Shown piece after piece: positions 44,927 through 57,683 of a stretch of 64,000 nt of DNA. The stretch is taken from positions 531,106,582-531,170,581 of the forward strand of contig NC_066585.1 of assembly GCF_024323335.1 (NCBI RefSeq), in the 5' to 3' direction. Position numbers and translations under genes: made by a program. A model generated the notes under the pieces. That model saw nothing but the letters and a program-made list of their open reading frames with translations. It made no database searches and was not told the origin of the DNA. Source of the DNA: Lathyrus oleraceus (Eukaryota > Streptophyta > Magnoliopsida > Fabales > Fabaceae). The stretch's first letter is position 1. Each line of letters begins with the position of its first letter.

Positions 44927-46650
44927 CCACGAGGGTTCACGCTACAGATTACATAACCGTCGTGGTCATGCTCATATTCACTGACCAAACAAATATCTTT
45001 ATGAATTGCCACTAAGGATCTTCTGATATAGAGGACATCATAAATCTTGAACTCACCAGGACAACCATCCACCATATTCACAGATGCATTACCATGAGGA
45101 GGCAACAAATCTGCTTTTACGTTCAGCGCTCTATCCTTAAAGAACACCATGCCACTTTTCACAAGCTTCTGAACCTCGTAATTCAACGGATAGAAATTCT
45201 CTATGTCATGACCAGGGGCTCCCTGGTGAAAGGCACAATGAAGGTCAGGTTTGAACCACCATGGAAGTGGCTCAGGGACTTGCGGAGGATTTCTTGGCTG
45301 AATTAGATTCTTGAGGACCAATGACGGGTATAACTCTGCATAAGTCATATGAATAGGGTCAAAGGAGACCTTCTTCCTCTCAAAGTTTTGTTGACGATTA
45401 TTATTGTTGTTGTTGTTGGTTCTTTATTGCGGTTGTTGTTGATGTTGTTACTGAAATGGACCTGATTGATTAGAATTGTTGGAAAAAACCGGAATTACTG
45501 AGGAAACTTGATATTGATGTTAACATGGTTGAGAACTCTTTTTGACATGAGGCCTCCTCTTCCTTCCCACTGATATTGAATTAGTTTCTCCCTCCTTCAT
45601 CTTGGAGAAACTCCCACCATATTTCTTGCTGGATGATGCTTCTTCTTTAGACAAACGTCCTTCACGGACTCCTTCTTCTATCGTCATCCCCATGTTTACC
45701 ATTTTGGTAAAATCATTGGGGGCCCTTGCAATCATACGTTCATAATAAAATGAACTCAGCGACTTCAAGAAGATCTTCGTCATCTCTTTATCTTTAAGAG
45801 GTGAACTTATCTGGGAAGCCAGTTCTCTCCATCTCTGGGTATACTCTTTGAATGCCTCCTTATCTTTCTGAGACATAAACCTCAACTGGTCTCTATTAGG
45901 AGTCATATCAATGTTGTGCTTATACTTCTTGACGAAGGCCCCGCCTAAGTCATTGAAAGTACGGATGTTTGCACTCTCCAGATCCATGTACCACCTCAAG
46001 GCAGCTCCAGTCAAACTGTCTTGGAAATAGTGAATCAACAACTGATCATTATCAGTATGAGTAGACATTTTTCTGGAAAACATAACAAGATGGATTAGCG
46101 GGAAAGTATTCCCTTTGTACTTTTCAAAGTTTGGGACCTTGAATTTCATCAGGATCTTAACATTAGGGACCAAGCAGAGTTCAACAACACTCTTCCCAAA
46201 CAAGTTTTTCCCTCTCAAAGTCTTCAACTCTTTGCGTAGCTCGAGGAATTGATATTTCATCTCATCCATCTTCTCATATACATCTGGTCCCTCATACGGC
46301 TCAGAATGGTAGATAATGTCCTCAACACAAGGCAGAGTTTGAACAACCGGAGGTGGCACTGACATGGCCAGGCTAGAGGTCAGCAGAGAAACAAAGGTGG
46401 GCTCATACCCTTCTGGCATAAAATTTGACGTCATTCCCCAAGGGAATCCAGCAGGCATAGAAGGAATAGATTGACTGGCAGCAGCAACAGGAACAGTTGA
46501 GGTAGCAACCTCAGAAATGACAGTCCTCTGGGGAGGAGTTGCAGGAGTTGTTGATGATTGATTTTGGGCAGAAATCACAGATTCCATCAGAGCCATTAAT
46601 CTGGAGATCTCATCCTTCAGCTCTCGTTTCTCTTGATCTAGATGCTCCAT
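44893..46650 (-). pseudogene. gag: Ogre-D gag
   Basis: It begins at Met 46650 (MEHLDQEKRELKDEI). The gag core is HYFQDSLTGAALRWY and QRWRELASQISSP. A stop at 45520 and others in an Asn/Gln-rich stretch (45380-45520) interrupt it. The zinc-knuckle-like motif CAFHQGAPGHDIENF near 45230 keeps C, H and H, but the last Cys is Phe. It is non-functional. Confidence 0.85.
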
Positions 46651-47128
46651 GATCTTTGGTTTATTAGCATGGGTGTTATAACAGTGAGTGAGCTTGGTTG
46701 ATGCACAGAAGAAAAACTGATAAGACATTTGGCGGAAGAAACCTGTCATGCAAATGATGCATGTAATGCAATGTTTTGATTTTTTTTTTATTTCAATGAA
46801 TATATGAAGTCTCATTTTCAAATATATAATAACAATTGATAATAACAATTTGATTGACCATAAAATCTCTTTTTATTCATAAAATTGGAAGGATTACACT
46901 GAGTACAATTTCAGAAACCAAAATATAAATACAAGAGAAAAGGAAACTATTATCCTAAGGATCCCTAGCAACTGCATCAAATGATCTGGCTGTGGGTGCA
47001 TACTTCCTTCAGATGCGTCGAATCTCGTACTAAAAGGATGTCTTCATCTGAGCCTTCTCAAGAACTAGCTTATCAACAATCTTCTTCCAAGCACCGGAAG
47101 GCTGAGGCATACTAGAGGAAGAGAGACC

Positions 47129-48454
47129 CTATATCTTTCTCTGTCTCTTCACTACTCGGTCTTCAAGAATCTCAATAAGCACGTCCTTGTCTTTCGACTC
47201 AAGCTGCAACTCTTCATGCTTTTGTCTCAAAGCAAGGAACCGCCCTTCCCATCTCTCTCTCTCTTGCTTCATCTTGGTGAGTGCATCTTCCAACTCCTCT
47301 ACATATTGGTTAGGGAGAGTTGATGTCTCATCCATAACCACAAATATAGGTCTTTCACAGGTTTATGGCATCTTCAGCTCCAAAGCTCTCTTCTTCACTC
47401 AAATAGTGTAAGCTTCCAAAGCTACACAGTTGCATGGACCAAGCTCGGATCTTCCTTTCCTATGCACATTATGCCAAGCATGTATCATCCTCTACTTCAA
47501 ATGTTGGGGATCTTTACCCTCTTGATAGAATAGACCTTCTAACTGAGTGTTATTAGGTTTATCTCTCAAGGGGAACCCAAGTTGACGACGAGCCAAAGCA
47601 AGGTTGTAGTTGATTCCTCCTTGTGTATCAATAAGAGGCACAATAGAGAATTCACTACAACTATCAATAATATCCAAGATACTCAATGCAGAATCATACC
47701 AAAAAATATCATCATTAGTGAGAGACATAAGTCTCTAGGACCACCGTCGACATTGCTTGTTCTCCAAAAAAGCAGGCGTCTGAGGCAAGTGAGAAATAAA
47801 CCACTTATACAGAAGAGGAACACGACACACAATAGTCCCACCACCTTTAGAATTCCTCAAATGCAAAGAGAAATACATATCACCTAACAGAGTAGGAACA
47901 TGATTCCCAATCAAGAAGATTCTAATGGCGTTAACATCAACATAAACTTCAATGTTAGGGAACAAAGCTAAACCATAGATGAGCAATAAAAAGATGGCTT
48001 CAAAAGCGTCCGTACTACCGGCTTAAGCAAAGACAATAACTTTTCAAATGAGGAACTCAGAAGTCAACCCAAGAATACCTCATTTCTTCACCAAGTGAGC
48101 ATCAATCTCAGATTTCTTCAGATGAAGAACTTCAGCTATAATATGAGATCTGGGAATCTCCTCTAATTCACTAAAAGGTACCTTGTCAGATACGGGTATT
48201 CCCAAGAGATGGGCATACTCCTCCAACATCGACACAAGTTGATAATCAGGAAAAGTGAAGCACCGGTAGAGAGGATCATAGAATTGAACCAAAACACTCA
48301 AGAGTCCTTCAACCATATCAGCAGAAAATACAGACAAAAGCTTCCCATGATGTTGCTTGAAGTCCAAGAGATATAGTACGAAGGATGACAACTTCCTTTT
48401 CAAATCAGGACATCTGAAACCGTACTTCTTAGTGTTCCTTCTTCCATAATCCAT
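47129..48454 (-). pseudogene. Ogre-D ORF1 remnant
   Basis: Pieces in changing frames (48454-48080, 47986-47735, 47728-47492, 47341-47129) align in order with the Ogre-C ORF1: QFYDPLYRCFTFPDYQL, then IFLIGNHVPTLLGD, then LSLTNDDIFW, then a coiled coil rich in Glu/Lys (ELEDALTKMKQERERWEG). It confirms ORF1 as an ancestral part of these elements. Confidence 0.85.
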
Positions 48455-49295
48455 TGTCTGAAAATATTTGAAAACAAGACCTCAGTTTCCTTGAAATTGA
48501 TTTTTTCCGTGATGAATGTTATGATGTGCATGTATGCATGAATGCAACAATCACAAATAAGGGATCACACACAAGGTAAACACAAACAAAGGTCAAGGGA
48601 TAGATCAAGTCATCATCAAGATTAATCATCCATTTTGGTGGATTATGGTTTTCACCTTATCAACACTCAAGTTCCATTGATATTGACCAGACTTGATCGG
48701 ATCAACCAAGAATCAAAAGGTTTGTTGTGAGTCACGAGCATGGAGTTAGGTTAAGAACCATCCCAAGGGAGTGTACTAAGGATAAAAACCTGTAGATCAT
48801 GTTCTAAAAAGTTCCCAGAGTCTTGATCACATCTATCAGATAGTACAAGTTAGGATGATTGACTCATCAACCCATAATATTCTCAAGAGAAACTCGTCTG
48901 AGTGTAGTATCGCATAACAACTTTTATTAGGTCTACACCTGAAAAGTCTCCGTACTACGTCCTAAATAGGATAAGTTGGGTTAAAGCTTCTCGGACCCCA
49001 AATCAGAGAAAGTAATGTCTATCCATAAATAACTTGTGTGACATCAATAACTCCAAAAGGGTCTCCACTGAGTAAATGGGTCTTAAGCCAACTTGTTAAG
49101 GAGTACTCCACACAAGTTGAACATGACTATACCATCCTCCTTTCTTAATTGCACTCAAGTTCGAGTTAAAACTTATCTCTCCACACAGAGATCACCAAGC
49201 ACAACAAATTGATTATATCACACAAACAAATATACAAACATCAAATATACAAATATATACACATAAAAAAGTAGGCTAAACCCACTAAGGACTAC
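48455..49295 (-). other. Ogre-D untranslated leader
   Basis: About 840 bp between the primer site and ORF1. I see no gene or repeat in it. Confidence 0.55.
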
Positions 49296-49313
49296 TCCCC
49301 AGCAGAGTCGCCA
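49296..49313 (-). other. Primer-binding site of Ogre-D
   Basis: TGGCGACTCTGCTGGGGA on the minus strand, unchanged despite the age of the element. Confidence 0.9.
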
Positions 49314-49534
49314 CTTAATTTCTATAGCAGTAAATTCATGACCATCAAGTTATGGATAAGCTTAATGTCAATAAAACCAATATCGTCGCCGCGCTTTTAT
49401 TGTTTCCAAAGGAAAAGGGAAAAGTACGAACAAAACCCAAAGATAAGAATTTTCAAATCAAAACTAATAAAATGCCAGAGATCACAGGTAAGGGGGTTGG
49501 TTACACAGAGGGAATATGTTAGCACCCAAAGTGT

Positions 49535-49550
49535 CCTATGTACTCTTAGG
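49535..49550 (-). other. Covarying U5 hairpin (Ogre-D)
   Basis: The sense strand reads CCTAAG-AGTA-CATAGG. It has the same AGTA loop as the A/B/C hairpin. Two stem pairs differ in a compensated way and one is a mismatch. It lies 219 nt from the LTR end. Confidence 0.5.
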
Positions 49551-52500
49551 GAGCCTTTTTTTATGTGTGCATGTGTTTTTGGTATAAATGATGTTTGATA
49601 AAAATAAAGTGTGGGGATGAGAAAAGAATTCATTAATTATATTTTTGTGTTTGACTAGACCTTCGATCTTGTGCATACATACCAACATAAAAATGAGGGA
49701 TCAAAACCTTGTAGTTCGTGGTAAAAATTTCTAAGTTGGTGAATTGCTTTTAACAAAAGTTTAATAAGAAAAGGCACAAAGGGACAAAAGTTTGAATGGA
49801 TTGTTAGTTCTTTTTGTCTTTTGAAATTTTAAGTCAATATGATTAAGTTTATTTACAAATTTGATTTAAGATTGAGTTTGAAAATTCAATGGCATAAGGC
49901 CAAAGTTTCTAATTATTAAAACAAAAGTCTAAGTTGAAATTACAAGCAAATAAGGTTTTTGAAAAGAGGCGAGAGATTTTAAAATTTAAGAAATGGGAGG
50001 AGATGAAGAGGTTATCCTAAGCACAAAATTAAAAGTTAAGAGTTAAAAATATTTGACCAATGGGATGCAATCCAACAGACAAGAATGTCATATAGAAACC
50101 CATTTTCCTTTGGACTTTTAATCAAGCAATAACCAATAAGCAATGAGCAATATCCAAACATCATGAAGATCAAGGCATCAAATAAAGATAGCCACATCCA
50201 AGCAAGCAACTCTAATAACTAGCAATCTTCTTTGTCTTCTCATGTATTTGATGAAATATTACTTCATAAACTTAGAACAAAACATCAGACACAAGATCAA
50301 AATAACTGTTAAGCACAAAGACAGAGTAGCAGATGAATCCAAGAAATTCCCAAGTCTTGCATCAGATGAAAACACAGTTCAAAGTAGCTCAGTCTTAGAA
50401 TGTTGGCATTGGCGAAGTCCTTTTTGTACAGGGAATGTTGCCTAATCCTAAGTCTAAAAACTTCAGATCAAGTTCAACAATCCACCAAATGTTTTTTCGG
50501 GTTTTTGTTGCTATTAGGTATTTTAAGGTCCTAAGACCACAAACAAAATAAAAACACACAAACAATATATACAATCACAAGATATGACTCAAATGATCAA
50601 AGTGTAAAGGACATAAACATAAACAAGTTATATGGAATGTAAATGGAAATGAATGATAAATGACTGAAACTTAAATTGCATAATAGTAAATGACTTGAAA
50701 GTAAAGCAATATTAATAAGAGTTAGTCAAGTGTTAGTCAAAAGTTAGTCAAGTGTTAATGGTGATTTTTAATTGATTAAGTCATTCTTTGGAGAACACTC
50801 AACCATTCATTCACAAGTATGAATCCTTAAACCAAGACATCTTCTATGAGAAGAGCTCCAATTTGAATAATTCAACAAGTATGCCACTAGCTCCCATGAA
50901 AGGAAAAAAGGTCAAGTCTCCACACAATGCCATGAAGAATGGGAGACTTACAATCCCACTTGATATGCCTTAGGGGTCAAATTTAGCTCTATGTTAAGCA
51001 ATTGTAATTGGACTCATGTAGAAGGCACAACTATCTGAGATCGGGCAATAAAAATATAGGTTTTAATGCATGTTAGAGATTTGGTATGAAGAACTAAACT
51101 TCTAAAACATACCACACACTAAAAGAAAAGATCAAGAGGGAGGGACCTATCTCAGTCATACTTGTATTAATTCATCTGACACAAGGTCATTGATGAACCA
51201 ATTAGCCTTCAGACATTAGAGATTTCATTGGTCAAATGAGGGAATGGGAAAGAATAGGGATGAAGATGAAGAGGGAGGGGAAGATAGAAACACAAATTGA
51301 TCATGGGAGGGCTTTCATCACATCAAAACCATCCATTCATTTGGGAGATGAAATGTACATTTCATCAATCCACTAAATCCAATGGTTTTGATCCAACAAA
51401 AGTCAAATCAACCTTGACCAAGGTCCAAACAGAAAGTCAAACATCACAAAACCATAAAAATGGCTCAACAATATTTTTAAACATTTAATCAATTAAAAAT
51501 CAATTTAAAAATGAATTAAAATACATTTTTATTTTGTCAAAACCTAAAATCTCTTCGAAACACCAAATAAATGGCCAAGGGATTTATCCTAGGTCAAACA
51601 AGGTCAAAGGACCTTAGACAAAAAAATTCACTATTTTTGAAAAGTCAGAAGTATTTTTAAACAATTAAAAATATGCACAAAAACATTTAATTCATGAAAA
51701 ATCTCAAAATTAATCCAAAAAATAGTTTTAATTCAGAATATGGAAGAGAAAAATATTTAAAGATTTTTGGTGAAAGTCCCATATTTTTTGGATTAAAAAT
51801 GAAATTTCTATGAATTAAATAAAATATGAGCAATTAAAAGAAAATCAGAAATTAAAATAAAAAGCAAAAAAACAAGGGTCGTCAGATGTCCCTCGTTAAT
51901 TGAGGTGACACATTTGATGGCCACTCGCGTGCTATCTATCATACTCCTCAGTTAACGCGTCATAGGAATGGTATGCAAAAGCAAGGGACTAGATTAAAAC
52001 GTTTAAACATGATCAAAGGGATGGGAGGGTGTTGACACACCACCGAAGCTAGGGCTTCGGTCATCTTCTCCGGTGGACCTCACCAGACTGGTCCACTGTC
52101 AAACTTCACTAAAATGAAATACAAAGACACTAATTCAAAGGAAAAATGCTTAGGAGCTCGAATTTGGCATCAATTTTCTCCAATTCCAAGTATATTGAAA
52201 GATACAGGGATTTGAATTTTGAGGATCATGAACTGAGTTGCTTCGATTTGACCTCAAAGCAACTCAATCTTGTTTCCTACATTGGTAGGACTTCAACCAA
52301 CCAAAAATAAAAGAGAATGGTGAAGAATTGAGAGAGAATCAAAGAGAGAAAGTTTCTGAAAAATCACCTTCGAGGAGCTTGAATCTTGCTTGATCTTGCT
52401 TCCAATTGGCCTTGACTTGACTTCAGAAGCTTGCAGGAAGTGAATTATATCAAAGAATGTCTTGGATTCTTGGAGTTTCAACTTCAAAACAAAAGTGAAA

Positions 52501-52612
52501 TTGAAACTCGATTTTCAATTGAAAACCTTCAAGTTTATCCTCTAATGGTGAAAGGAGGGTTGCAAGATCAAAGCTTGGGCAAGGTGTCCATAATTTTGAG
52601 CATGAGGCAATG

Positions 52613-52620
52613 TATTTATA
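52613..52620 (-). promoter_or_regulatory. Candidate TATA box of the Ogre-D LTR
   Basis: TATAAATA on the minus strand, about 1.5 kb from the LTR start. Position is broadly like the other LTRs; no further support. Confidence 0.35.
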
Positions 52621-54135
52621 AGCTAATCAATTTATTTCCACACACTTCCATTCAAATTCCAAAAATCGCAATTCTCACTTGCATGGATGCATGGCGTGTG
52701 ATAGGCCCATGAAGTGATGTCAAAAGGTCCAAAAATGATCATGAGTGATGCTGAAAGTGTGACATGAAGCCGTGCACTTGGAATTGAGAAATGGTAATGA
52801 GATTCATCCAAATGAAACCTTGAAGAAAAGTCGTGCGCAAATCATTCAATCCTTGGCCAATGAAGTGATTTTGGACTTTTTGGAAAGGTGAGATCAAGGG
52901 GAATAACTTTCATGTTGAAAACGTTTCCATTTGAACCTTGGATCATGATGAATTTTAAGTTTTAAGTTTGGAAAATCAAACATAATTGAGCATTTTCTAA
53001 GTACCAAGTCAAATGTTCACTTTTTCCATCTGGAATAACTTTTGCTATGGGCTTCAAATGGAAAAATTTCCTTCATCAAAGTTGTATCCCTTTCAAACAT
53101 CTTCAATTTTGTCACAAATTTTACCTCATTTAGATTTGGCATGAAGGAGTTATGCATTTTAGAAGTTGAGGAAAATTGCTTCTTCAATGGTAATGGCCCA
53201 AAATGACCTATAATGTTTCCTTTTGGAACATGCCCTTGCATGTTGAATTTCAAGTTTCTCAAAGAACAAAAGTTGGAGAAGATATCTTCAATTTGATCAT
53301 GGAACTTTAATGGGCTTCATATCATAAACATTGAGCAAGTTATGGTTCTTGGAAGTTGACCTCCTAACTAGGGCACAGACAAAATAACCTATAATCTTTC
53401 CACATAAAAAATGACTTTCAAAGAAAAACTAGCTATTGACTTAAACATGAAAGTTGTTTGTAATGTCATAAGGAGTAACGTTTCTCTTGGAATCATTTTC
53501 ATATGACAAAAATTGTAGGAGATGGGGTCTAGTGAACCCCAGTTTTGACCAGTTGACTTTCTCTAGTCAACCAACATGAACCATCTTGCAAACTTGAAGT
53601 TCTCTTGATTTCTTGGACTCGTGGAGGATAATATATGTATAAGATGATTTATAATGAAGTATACCTTTAAATAATTGATCAAATGTTGAAGAAACTTGTT
53701 GAGGAAATTACACAAGATACCTAGATGAATTAGGGTTTCCAAGGCAACCTAGCTTCAAACTCTTGATAATTTCTTGATCAAAATGATAAATTAAGATCAT
53801 GGGGATCCATATATGATGTCTAGAACCAATGTGAACCATCTCTTGATTAATCTCCTTGCACTGAGGGTCTCAAACCCTAAATATGAGATTTATTAGGCAT
53901 TGGTGGATGCACACACTACCTACAAAAGAAGTACAATTATACATAGACATATTTTTGGCATTTTGGTTAGTAAACAAAATAAAATAAAATATGGTACAGT
54001 CAAATATGCTTGGTGATCTCTCATAATGCAAACCCAATAAATAAGGGGTAAGGAGGATGCCAAGTTGCGATCCCAAAGCCAATGCAAATGATGAGATAGC
54101 ATGAGGGATCTTAGGGTAAAAATTAGGGTCTTACA

Positions 54136-54840
54136 CATGACTTTGGGAGAATGACTTACATATCATTTCTCTAACATGTATTAACATAAACATTATTATT
54201 GACCGACCTTAAATAGTTGTGACTTCTACATAAGTCCAATTATGATTGGTTAACGTAGCGCTAAATTTGTCCCAAAAGCAAAGACATTTTTATAAGTGAG
54301 ATTATAAGTCTCCTACTCCTCATGGTATTGTGTGAAAAATTGCTCCTTTTCCATTTGTGAGAGCTAGTGGCATACTTGTTGATTTTATCCAAGTTGGAGC
54401 CCTTCTCATAAATGATGTATAGGTTCATGTTTTCATGCTTGTGGGTGAATAGTTGAGTATTCTCCAAAAAATGACCAAACCATCCTTCATTATAATTTCT
54501 AACCTCATTTACTAACATTTTTACTTGTATTAACTTTTATTTCCAAGTCATTTACTTTATACTCTTTTACTTTATGCCATTTACTTTATATTTTTTATGT
54601 TTAGCAATCCATATCATATTTTTTGTGATCTTGTCATCTGTTCTTTGTCCATTTGGACTTTTTTTCTTTTATGTCCTTGTAAATAAAACACTAATAATAA
54701 AAAACCTAAAAAAGAACTTTTATCTTCTTATTCATTGAATTGTGGTTACTATCCTTAGCAATGTTGTGGAGTTATGGACTTAGAATTAGGACCTAAAGCT
54801 ACAATCTTACCTGCGAAACAACCTAGAGCGAATAGGATGT
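54136..54840 (+). mobile_element. Relic Ogre LTR (plus strand), target of Ogre-D
   Basis: The reverse complement of 50450-51080 in the Ogre-D LTR aligns here. CTCTAACATGTATTA, GTGACTTCTACATAAGTCCAA, and GCTAGTGGCATACTTGTTGA are near matches in the same order. It is therefore an Ogre-D-like LTR piece in the opposite orientation, into which Ogre-D inserted. The right limit near 54840 is approximate. The other half should lie at the far left of the nest. Confidence 0.7.
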
Positions 54841-55290
54841 CTCTTATAATTAAAGATATTATGCATAATATGTTGCTTTCTTACAGAAGTGCCTTGATCA
54901 CATAGAGACAAGATGTCTCACATCTTATTAGAACATCTTACTTCACATGTTGCCTATAAAATAATGTCAATCATCTATAATAACATCTTGCTTCACACTT
55001 ATTATTCTATTAAACAAATTAAATATCGTATGGACTTTATTACTTGTGAAACAAATATATTAATAAATATATTTATTTAATAAATAAATAACATGATACA
55101 AGTAATAAGTTTAAACATAAAATCATTGGCCTATAGGTCTTACACGAACAATCACATTCTATCGATTATATCTCGAATTACATGATAACTGCTAAGTATG
55201 TTTTTTTTGAATACTTGTGAGATATAATCTCATTAGCTTGTGCAATGAAACAATTGTTGTCATTGTAAGAGAGCGGGAGACATTTGCATA
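54841..55290. other. AT-rich stretch, nothing recognised
   Basis: I see no gene. A duplicated ACATCTTRCTTCACA-like phrase (54945 and 54986) and TTTATTAAT-rich runs suggest decayed repeat sequence. Confidence 0.4.
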
Positions 55291-55690
55291 AGTGCAGAAA
55301 GAGGAATTTACACCCATTTTTTATATATTTTGCACCCGTTATTAAAGAGTGTGAATTTAAAGGGTGAGATGTGTTTGACGGATTTATACTTGTTTTAAAA
55401 AGGGTGTAAATAAAGGGTATATTACACCCCTTTTTAGAAAAAATAGGTGTAAATTGTTACATATATACGTTTAAATCAAACGAATTTACACCCATTTAAT
55501 ATAAATCGAGTGGAAAATGAATAACGCTTACTATGAATGTTAATACATTTACATCCTATTTTCTTTAAATAAGGTGTAAAAATACAGTATATTACACCCT
55601 ATTTTAGTTATCATATGTGTAAAATATTTGATAATTATATTTTATTTTATTTCATTTACATCCTATTTCATTCAACCTAATATTTTTGTA
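55291..55690. mobile_element. CACTA-type subterminal repeats
   Basis: TTACACCC and its inverse GGGTGTAA recur at least eight times in both orientations within 400 bp (for example 55309, 55380s, 55425, 55489, 55600). This is the pattern of the subterminal region of legume CACTA (En/Spm) transposons. A decayed end, GTGCAGAAAGAGGAATTTACACCC-like, lies near 55291. No clean CACTA terminus remains. The 55691-56045 interval shows nothing recognisable. Confidence 0.5.
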
Positions 55691-56045
55691 TACTGTTGTA
55701 CATTCAGCAAACAAATTATTGTCATGTATAGCACACCTTGAATTGATGATGAAATGGGACAAATAAGTAACATTTATATAACTTATCATAACCCTTACAA
55801 ATACCCTCACATTCACACTTGTGTCATTACATATAGAAGTTACAGACCAATCATTGAAATGAAATTCGGGATCTTCAAATGTTGATAATTAAAAATATAA
55901 TAATTCTAAGGAGTTGGCTAGTAAGCAAGAGTATTTGTCAATGTGACAATGATCCTTTTTGACACTTCCACCACGATTCTGAAATGTTACCAGGCTTATA
56001 TAGTCATGTAGTAAGTTTTCTGGAAACTCTAAGCATAATTGTGTC

Positions 56046-56764
56046 CAGGGTCGGTCCTAAGCAAGAGGAAGACGGTCATAAGCCTAGGGCCTCCAAATTG
56101 AGGGGTCTCATTTTATTTTAAAAAAAGAAAAATATATATATTTAATATTATATTATATAAATGAAAAAATGAAAAGTAAGCATGAATTTGTAATTAGTCA
56201 AGTGGTAGGAGATTAATTTTTAAATATGGTAGTAAAGTTTATGGGTTCAATCATCCTTGTTATATTCTTTTAATTGTTGTTGCATATTTTTTTTTATTAT
56301 TATGATAAATATTAATGATTTAAACTATTTAAAGATGAATAGAAATATAAAAAGTAAAATGAAATTAAAGATTTAATGTTTCTCTTTCATTTTTTAATCA
56401 CTGATTCTTTTTATTTTGTAATTGTTAATTTCACATTTTTAAAATTTTAACTTCTAATTTTATTTATTAACTTTTTAATGATCTTTTGGAGACACTAAAA
56501 TATAAAGACTTAATTGATGAATTTGCTTTAAATTTTTTTTGTGTGGAGAAAAACTCTTTTTAATTTATTAGAAATTTTAAGTTGTATGCAATGTTTTCTT
56601 TTATAGTTTAAACAAAACTTTAAGTCTTTTTGTTGCTTCTTTTAATTAATATATATAATTGTATTTTTTATAAATTATTTTTAATTATTAAAATTGTATA
56701 TTTTTTAATTCAGGCATATTTTTTAAATTAGAACAGGGTCTTCAGATTTATTGGATCGATCATG
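56046..56764. mobile_element. Possible hAT-like MITE, ~719 bp
   Basis: The left end CAGGGTCGGTCCTAAG and the right end TTGGATCGATCATG pair imperfectly as inverted repeats (10 of 14). The left end also has the GGGCCTCCAAAT phrase common in such elements. The inside is AT-rich and non-coding. I find no 8-bp target duplication, so it is old or a false call. Confidence 0.3.
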
Positions 56765-57212
56765 GATAATGACACATGTGATTACATTTAATTTATTTAA
56801 TATTTTAAATTATTATCATTGTTGATGTGTCAATGTTGTGTACGATGTTGAAGATGTGCATATCGTTGAAGCTCTTGCTGATTTTCTAAACATGGGAAGA
56901 GGATTTATATGAACTATATAGAAGATTCTCGTATGCTTTTTCAAGAATCTTTAGAATAAGATCGTTCTTTCTTTATTAATTTCATCATTTCATACACATT
57001 TTTAGCAATTACTTACTTTTACAATTTTGACTAATGTTATGAATACTTAGCAGTATAATCTAACCACCCCATGTTATTTTTCGATTTTATTTGTGTCTTA
57101 TAGATTCTCACTATTATAATATATATTGTCTTGTTAGTTAATCATCTATTATGTTCTTCATATCATTTTGAATATTATGTTATCATTAGTATAAAATATA
57201 TTGTTAATGTAG

Positions 57213-57683
57213 GTACCAATGTGAAGATACTTCCTCTTTCATCTAGTGTGGCAGTTTTCTCCCCTGATAACTTTGATAACATTGTTTTAGATGAAATAAA
57301 AGATGTTCTAGTGGAGTTCTATGCACCATGGTATATATGGATTAAGACGATCTTCGGTAACTTTATGATATGGTGATTTTTTTTTCATTTTCAATATTTT
57401 TGGATCTTATTTTCTTGACAAATTCATTATTGTATTTAGGTGAGGTCATTACAAGGCCCTTGTTTATGTAAGGATATTCTCTTGTATAAGACTTTTACCA
57501 TAGCTAGCTTATAATCTTAATTTGATAATTTTCACTTATGATTAATTATATCAAAGTTGACCCTAATACTGTTTATACTATTTATTTAGACTTATGAAAA
57601 AGTTTTCACAATATTCAGGTTGGAGGAAGAAGTACTTATAACTAAATGCCGACGTTGACGAATACAAAGATTTAGTAGAGAAT
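57213..57683 (+). pseudogene. Protein disulfide isomerase-like gene fragment
   Basis: Two exons are visible. Exon 1 (57213 to about 57356) starts after an AG acceptor and encodes [26 protein letters not shown] and YAPW, the start of the second thioredoxin domain of PDIL2-type plant PDIs. After YAPW the redox motif CGHC is lost and reads YIWI before the conserved Lys. Exon 2 (57590-57683), again after AG, encodes TYEKVFTIF and, after a frame change, NADVDEYKDLVEN followed by a stop. Introns are kept, so it is a genomic fragment and not a retrocopy. The rest of the gene is absent. It lies between CACTA subterminal repeats and CACTA transposase, so it may have been captured by a transposon. Confidence 0.75.

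Larger units (their letters stand above)
35800..54135 (-). mobile_element. Ogre-D, old decayed element
   Basis: This minus-strand element has a 5' LTR at 49316-54135 and a 12.6-kb inside. Only the first 890 bp of its 3' LTR (35800-36689) is in the window, because Ogre-C is inserted there. All coding regions carry stops, frameshifts or deletions. Over the comparable 890 bp the two LTRs differ at very roughly a tenth of positions by eye, so D is much older than B, as the nesting order requires. Its outer end (TGTAAGACCC at 54135) abuts a plus-strand Ogre LTR relic. Confidence 0.9.
49316..54135 (-). mobile_element. Ogre-D 5' LTR
   Basis: The LTR is 4.8 kb and runs from TGTAAGACCC at 54135 to about 49316, where the end is decayed (AAATTA in place of a clear CA). 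The first 890 bp matches the 3' LTR stub. It shares only short blocks with the other LTRs: the U3 block near 52866-52915, W-boxes near 53547-53575, and the end block with AGCACCC (49521). No gene. Confidence 0.85.
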
